Source: RECO01 sp050485385 | Lineage (GTDB): Bacteria > Pseudomonadota > Alphaproteobacteria > Geminicoccales > Geminicoccaceae | Direction of reading: 5' to 3' | NCBI GenBank assembly: GCA_050485385.1 | Contig: JBJHBG010000157.1 | Coordinates: 1 to 8,034 of the forward strand | Length of the DNA: 8,034 nt | Part shown: piece after piece, positions 6,076-8,034 of the stretch | Position numbering within the stretch: the stretch's first letter is position 1 | Layout: every line of letters begins with the position of its first letter | Notes under the pieces: model-generated | Told to the model about the DNA's origin: nothing | Database searches by the model: none | Seen by the model: the letters and a program-made list of their open reading frames with translations, nothing else | Program-made: the position numbers and the translations under genes

Positions 6076-6309
6076 ATGAACACGTACGATGACGGGCGTC
6101 GGGGCGGCGATGGCGGGCCCGTGCGGCGGTTCTGGAACGGTCCGGTCGGGTTGGCGGTCAGCGTGCTGCTCGCGATCGTCGGCGTCTGGCTCTGGATCGA
6201 GCATCGCGCCCACATCCTCGCAGCGCTGCCGCTCCTGCTGCCGCTAGCGGCCTGCCTCCTCATGCACCTCTTCATGCATCGGGGCCACGGAGGACACGAT
6301 GAACGATGA
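6076..6309 (+). CDS. DUF2933-like small membrane protein
   Basis: A 77-residue protein with a polar, Gly/Arg-rich N-terminus (1-20), a first membrane segment about 22-41 (NGPVGLAVSVLLAIVGVWLW) and a second about 46-66 (ILAALPLLLPLAACLLMHLF). The tail HLFMHRGHGGHDER is the mark of the DUF2933 family, whose members end in LMHLFMHxGHGGH. The His/Met cluster at the membrane edge suggests metal binding, which is inferred. It starts one base after the copA stop, with GGAGG 9 bases before its ATG, so it is translated with copA. DUF2933 proteins are frequent companions of copper ATPases and multicopper oxidases. The 3' end overlaps the next small ORF by 11 bases. Confidence 0.85.
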   Translation: MNTYDDGRRGGDGGPVRRFWNGPVGLAVSVLLAIVGVWLWIEHRAHILAALPLLLPLAACLLMHLFMHRGHGGHDER

Positions 6310-6433
6310 CGACCGTCGTTCCCGCTTAGCGTGGCGGCAGCGCCGCCGCGCCTGGGCGGCTCGTGCGCACGCGGAACGCCAGGACCACGCGGTCGCGAGG
6401 CCGATCAGTCCAAACGAGGAGCAGAAGTCATGA
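6299..6433 (+). CDS. Overlooked 44-residue Arg-rich protein, coupled to both neighbours
   Basis: A short ORF with CGGAGG 5 bases before its ATG at 6299, a ribosome site placed inside the end of the DUF2933 gene. It overlaps that gene by 11 bases and ends in a TGA that overlaps the ATG of the Met-rich gene (ATGA at 6430-6433). The product is strongly basic: MNDDDRRSRLAWRQRRRAWA, then ARAHAERQDHAVARPISPNE, then EQKS. It has no membrane segment and no Cys. I do not recognise the family. Tight overlaps at both ends and a strong ribosome site argue that ribosomes pass through it. Whether the peptide matters, or only carries translation to the next gene, cannot be told from the sequence. Confidence 0.55.
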   Translation: MNDDDRRSRLAWRQRRRAWAARAHAERQDHAVARPISPNEEQKS

Positions 6434-7071
6434 AGACCAGCGAAACCCTCTCCATCCTGTTCGCCAGCCTGTTGTTCGTCGGCACGGCGACGGCCGTCGT
6501 CGCCCAGACCGACTCCCAGGATCACGACGCGCACCATCCGCCGGAGACCCAAGCCGCCCCGGCCGCGCCGACGGCCGACGCGCCGGCGTCCGCGGCCATG
6601 CGGGACGGCATGCCCGGCATGGGCATGATGCCGCCCGAAATGATGCAGATGATGCAGCGCATGATGGGGCAGGAGGGCATGGCCGGCATGATGCGCGGCA
6701 GGCAGGGCCGAGCCATGCCCGAGGGCGGTATGGGCCCCGGCATGATGGGCGGGATGCCGCTGGGCGACGGCATGATGGCCTGCCCGATGATGCCGGCGGC
6801 AGGGGAGCGCCCGATGGGCGCGATGATGGGCGGCGCCGCCATGCTCTACGGGCTCGGCACCGCCGCACAGGAGGAGATGACCGCCGAGCGGGTCCGCGTC
6901 CTCTTGGAGGAGCGGATCGCCTGGCACGGTAATCCGCGGCTGGAGGTGGGCGAGATCGCCGAGGCCGACGACGGCAGCATCGTCGCCGAGATCGTCACGG
7001 TCGACGGCTCCCTCGTGCAGAGGCTCGCCTTCAACCGCTACCCCGGCCTCGTCCGCATGCTGGCCGAGTAG
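6430..7071 (+). CDS. Exported methionine-rich protein with C-terminal PepSY-like region
   Basis: A 213-residue protein. Residues 1-25 form a signal peptide with likely cleavage after VVA (A25). A short acidic, His-containing stretch (DSQDHDAHH, 28-36) and an Ala/Pro linker lead to a low-complexity block at 57-138 with 27 methionines in 82 residues. These are repeated as MPGMGMM, MMQMMQRMM and GMMGGM, plus a single Cys118 in MMACPMM. Such Met motifs bind Cu(I) or Ag(I) in periplasmic copper proteins. The last ~64 residues (150-213), with RVRVLLEERIAWHGNPRLEV and DGSIVAEIVTVDGSLVQRL, look like a folded alpha/beta module resembling PepSY-type domains; that match is by eye. GAGGAG lies 8 bases before the ATG at 6430, which overlaps the preceding small ORF. 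A periplasmic copper-binding or buffering role is likely. Confidence 0.85.
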   Translation: MKTSETLSILFASLLFVGTATAVVAQTDSQDHDAHHPPETQAAPAAPTADAPASAAMRDGMPGMGMMPPEMMQMMQRMMGQEGMAGMMRGRQGRAMPEGGMGPGMMGGMPLGDGMMACPMMPAAGERPMGAMMGGAAMLYGLGTAAQEEMTAERVRVLLEERIAWHGNPRLEVGEIAEADDGSIVAEIVTVDGSLVQRLAFNRYPGLVRMLAE

Positions 7072-7082
7072 GGCGCCGTCCG

Positions 7083-7490
7083 ATGTCCGCCCGTGCGGCC
7101 TGGGCCGTCCTGGCCTGTCTGGCCATGGTCGTGGCCGTGGTGGCGGTCGCCACCCTCTGGGTCACCGAGGCGGAGGCGCCGGTGCTCGGCGCCTCCGAAC
7201 CGCTACCCTTCACGGGGGCGGCCGGCAATCTCCCGGTCGAGGGCAACCTCACCCTTTTGCCCGACGGCCAGCTGCGGGTCGACGTCCGCTTCGAGGGGGC
7301 CGACGACGCACTGCCCGGCATCCTCATGACCATGCCGGAGCACGCCATGGCCCCCGTCGTTCCCGCGGCATCACCGGTCGCCGCCGACCGCGCCGTCGCC
7401 ACGACCCATCTCCCGATGGGAGGTCTCTGGGAACTCCGCCTCGACCTGCCCCGAGGCCAGGTCGTCGTGTCGTTCCGCATCGCCGATTGA
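7083..7490 (+). CDS. YtkA-like exported protein, probable periplasmic copper binding
   Basis: A 135-residue protein with an N-terminal hydrophobic segment at 7-28 that acts as signal or anchor. The remainder is a beta-rich domain resembling YtkA-like (Ig-type, related in shape to CopC and FixH). VEGNLTLLPDGQLRVDVRF (52-70) gives the first strands. MTMPEHAM (82-89) and HLPMGGLWELRLDLP (109-123) are the typical YtkA pair, in which Met and His (M82, M84, H87, M89, H109, M112) could form a copper site. It starts 11 bases after the Met-rich gene, with only a weak GGGCG upstream, so it probably relies on coupling. It is the last gene of the copA operon. The family call is from the motif pattern and was not tested by search. 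Confidence 0.75.
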   Translation: MSARAAWAVLACLAMVVAVVAVATLWVTEAEAPVLGASEPLPFTGAAGNLPVEGNLTLLPDGQLRVDVRFEGADDALPGILMTMPEHAMAPVVPAASPVAADRAVATTHLPMGGLWELRLDLPRGQVVVSFRIAD

Positions 7491-7688
7491 GGCTGCGCCG
7501 CCACCCATCCGCAAAGCCCGGATGCCCAGGCCTGCGACGCCGGCTCGAGCGTCAACAGCGGCCTTACCGATGCCCCGCGATCAACGTCTCTTGTTGGCGA
7601 GAAGCACCACAAGTCCCGCCATGCAGCAGCGACGATGACGATGCTGTTGCGGCTGGTCGGGTAAGTGCTGATTGGGGACGAAGCCGTC

Positions 7689-7716
7689 GCCGACGCTCCG
7701 TCGGCTATCTGCAGAT
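7689..7716. terminator. Adjacent palindromes after the copA operon, possible terminator
   Basis: GCCGACG (7689-7695) and CGTCGGC (7699-7705) form a perfect 7-base stem with a CTC loop. One base further on comes the 10-base palindrome ATCTGCAGAT (7707-7716). No T-run follows beyond TTTG. It is the first strong hairpin after the YtkA-like gene, about 200 bases downstream. Confidence 0.3.
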
Positions 7717-7852
7717 TTGAGACCGGCTCGGCGCGGTGGTCATTTCTGCTTCAGGCCGATTCCGCCTTTGCCGATGGGTTTTCCCTTCGGCTCCTCTCCC
7801 CGCGACACGCGTTTCCCGGGTGGCCGGGGGCGCGTCGCTCGGGCTCCGGAAG

Positions 7853-7872
7853 GCTGGCTTTGCCAGCATTTT
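7853..7872 (+). terminator. Terminator-like hairpin before the insertion element
   Basis: GCTGGC (7853-7858), loop TTT, GCCAGC (7862-7867), then ATTTT (7868-7872). A 6-base stem followed by a short T-run fits a weak rho-independent terminator reading rightward. It lies just outside the proposed left end of the insertion element. Confidence 0.5.
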
Positions 7873-7877
7873 GGGGG

Positions 7878-8034
7878 TGTAGGGGATCTGTATGGACCGG
7901 GGAGATGGGTAACGTCTGTGCGGGGAGATGGGTGACACTTCCGGCGTGTGATGGTCGGGAGGGTCTCGATGCCTTGGCAGGCGGTGGACGAGGTGGGGTT
8001 GCGGCGGGACCTGGTGACGCTGGCGGGCTTCGAA
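7878..8034 (+). mobile_element. Left end of an IS481-like insertion sequence (partial)
   Basis: The transposase start at 7969 is preceded by about 90 bases with two direct copies of GGGGAGATGGGT (7899-7910 and 7922-7933), continuing AAC and GAC. Subterminal GATGGGTRAC repeats ahead of the transposase are a pattern I associate with IS481 family elements. The outer end is a guess at TGT (7878-7880), where a G-run ends and the sequence style changes. The right end and any target duplication are outside the window. Confidence 0.5.
7969..8034 (+). CDS. IS481 family transposase, N-terminus (partial)
   Basis: The 22 residues present, MPWQAVDEVGLRRDLVTLAG followed by FE, match the usual start of IS481 family transposases. 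These begin MPWxEV, continue with an Arg-rich FVxLA helix and lead into a helix-turn-helix with RCRRFGIS-like sequence and then an integrase-type DDE domain. Only the first helix is inside the window. GGGAGGG lies just upstream of the ATG at 7969, which is preferred over an in-frame ATG at 7951 because the conserved MPW begins here. The open frame reaches the window end. The enzyme would cut and join DNA to move the element. Confidence 0.7.
   Translation, partial: MPWQAVDEVGLRRDLVTLAGFE

Larger units (their letters stand above)
7491..7877. other. Gene-poor spacer between the copper operon and an insertion element
   Basis: I see no supportable gene. The minus strand ends an open frame at a TGA near 7750 with a basic tail EEPKGKPIGKGGIGLKQK that could be the stump of a gene cut by the insertion on the right, but no start or domain is visible. 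The stretch GGTGGTCATTTCTGCTTC (from about 7735) recalls ends of IS21-type elements, an impression only. Two palindromes and one terminator-like hairpin are listed separately. Confidence 0.4.

Noticed and set aside
3594..6275. Very long minus-strand open frame opposite copA
   Set aside because: It is His/Asp/Gly/Arg-rich shadow sequence from high-GC codon bias; the plus strand encodes an intact P-type ATPase with every motif.
6522..6842. Minus-strand frame rich in Pro, Ile and Met opposite the Met-rich gene
   Set aside because: It is the mirror of repeated ATG/GGC codons, not an independent gene.
7083..7490. CopC or FixH identity for the last operon gene
   Set aside because: The MTMPEHAM and HLPMGGLWEL pattern fits YtkA-like better; the CopC N-terminal His is absent.
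1..8034. CRISPR array, tRNA or rRNA
   Set aside because: No regularly spaced repeats, cloverleaf or rRNA-like conserved stretches were found by eye.

Overview
The window looks like part of a copper-handling accessory island from a high-GC proteobacterium. Base composition is strongly G+C rich, codon third positions are mostly G or C, and genes carry clear Shine-Dalgarno sequences with many ATGA-type overlaps. An alphaproteobacterial host is plausible, but that is an inference from style and gene content, not a demonstration.

Layout, left to right. (1) 1-585 has no convincing gene apart from a possible gene end at the left edge. (2) 586-1715, plus strand: a class I SAM-dependent methyltransferase overlapping a small membrane-anchored or exported c-type cytochrome. 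(3) 1716-2329: an uncertain minus-strand reading frame of about 109 codons. Its stop codon and the cytochrome stop codon lie in opposite arms of one inverted repeat. (4) 3142 down to 2330, minus strand: a copper chaperone of the CopZ type, a DUF305 protein with a signal anchor, and a 47-residue Met/His-rich membrane peptide, followed by a GC-rich hairpin. (5) 3143-3349: a divergent control region with two outward-facing promoters. Each has a CueR-like (MerR family) dyad in a long spacer behind a TTGACC -35 box. (6) 3350-7490, plus strand: a possible leader ORF, a Cu(I)-exporting P1B-1 ATPase (CopA), a DUF2933-like membrane protein, a 44-codon Arg-rich ORF linked to both neighbours by overlaps, a very Met-rich exported protein, and a YtkA-like exported protein. 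(7) 7491-8034: a gene-poor stretch with palindromes and a terminator-like hairpin, running into the start of an insertion element whose transposase looks like the IS481 family and is cut by the window end.

How it may work together: when Cu(I) rises, a CueR-like regulator (not encoded in this window) would switch on both arms. The chaperone and CopA move Cu(I) out of the cytoplasm. The DUF305, Met-rich and YtkA-like proteins, all with N-terminal export or anchor segments, could bind or buffer copper in the periplasm. The most unusual points are CopA's two N-terminal metal-binding domains, both reading GMGSDHC instead of GMxCxxC, the symmetrical promoter pair, the overlooked 44-codon ORF, and the convergent stops inside an inverted repeat.
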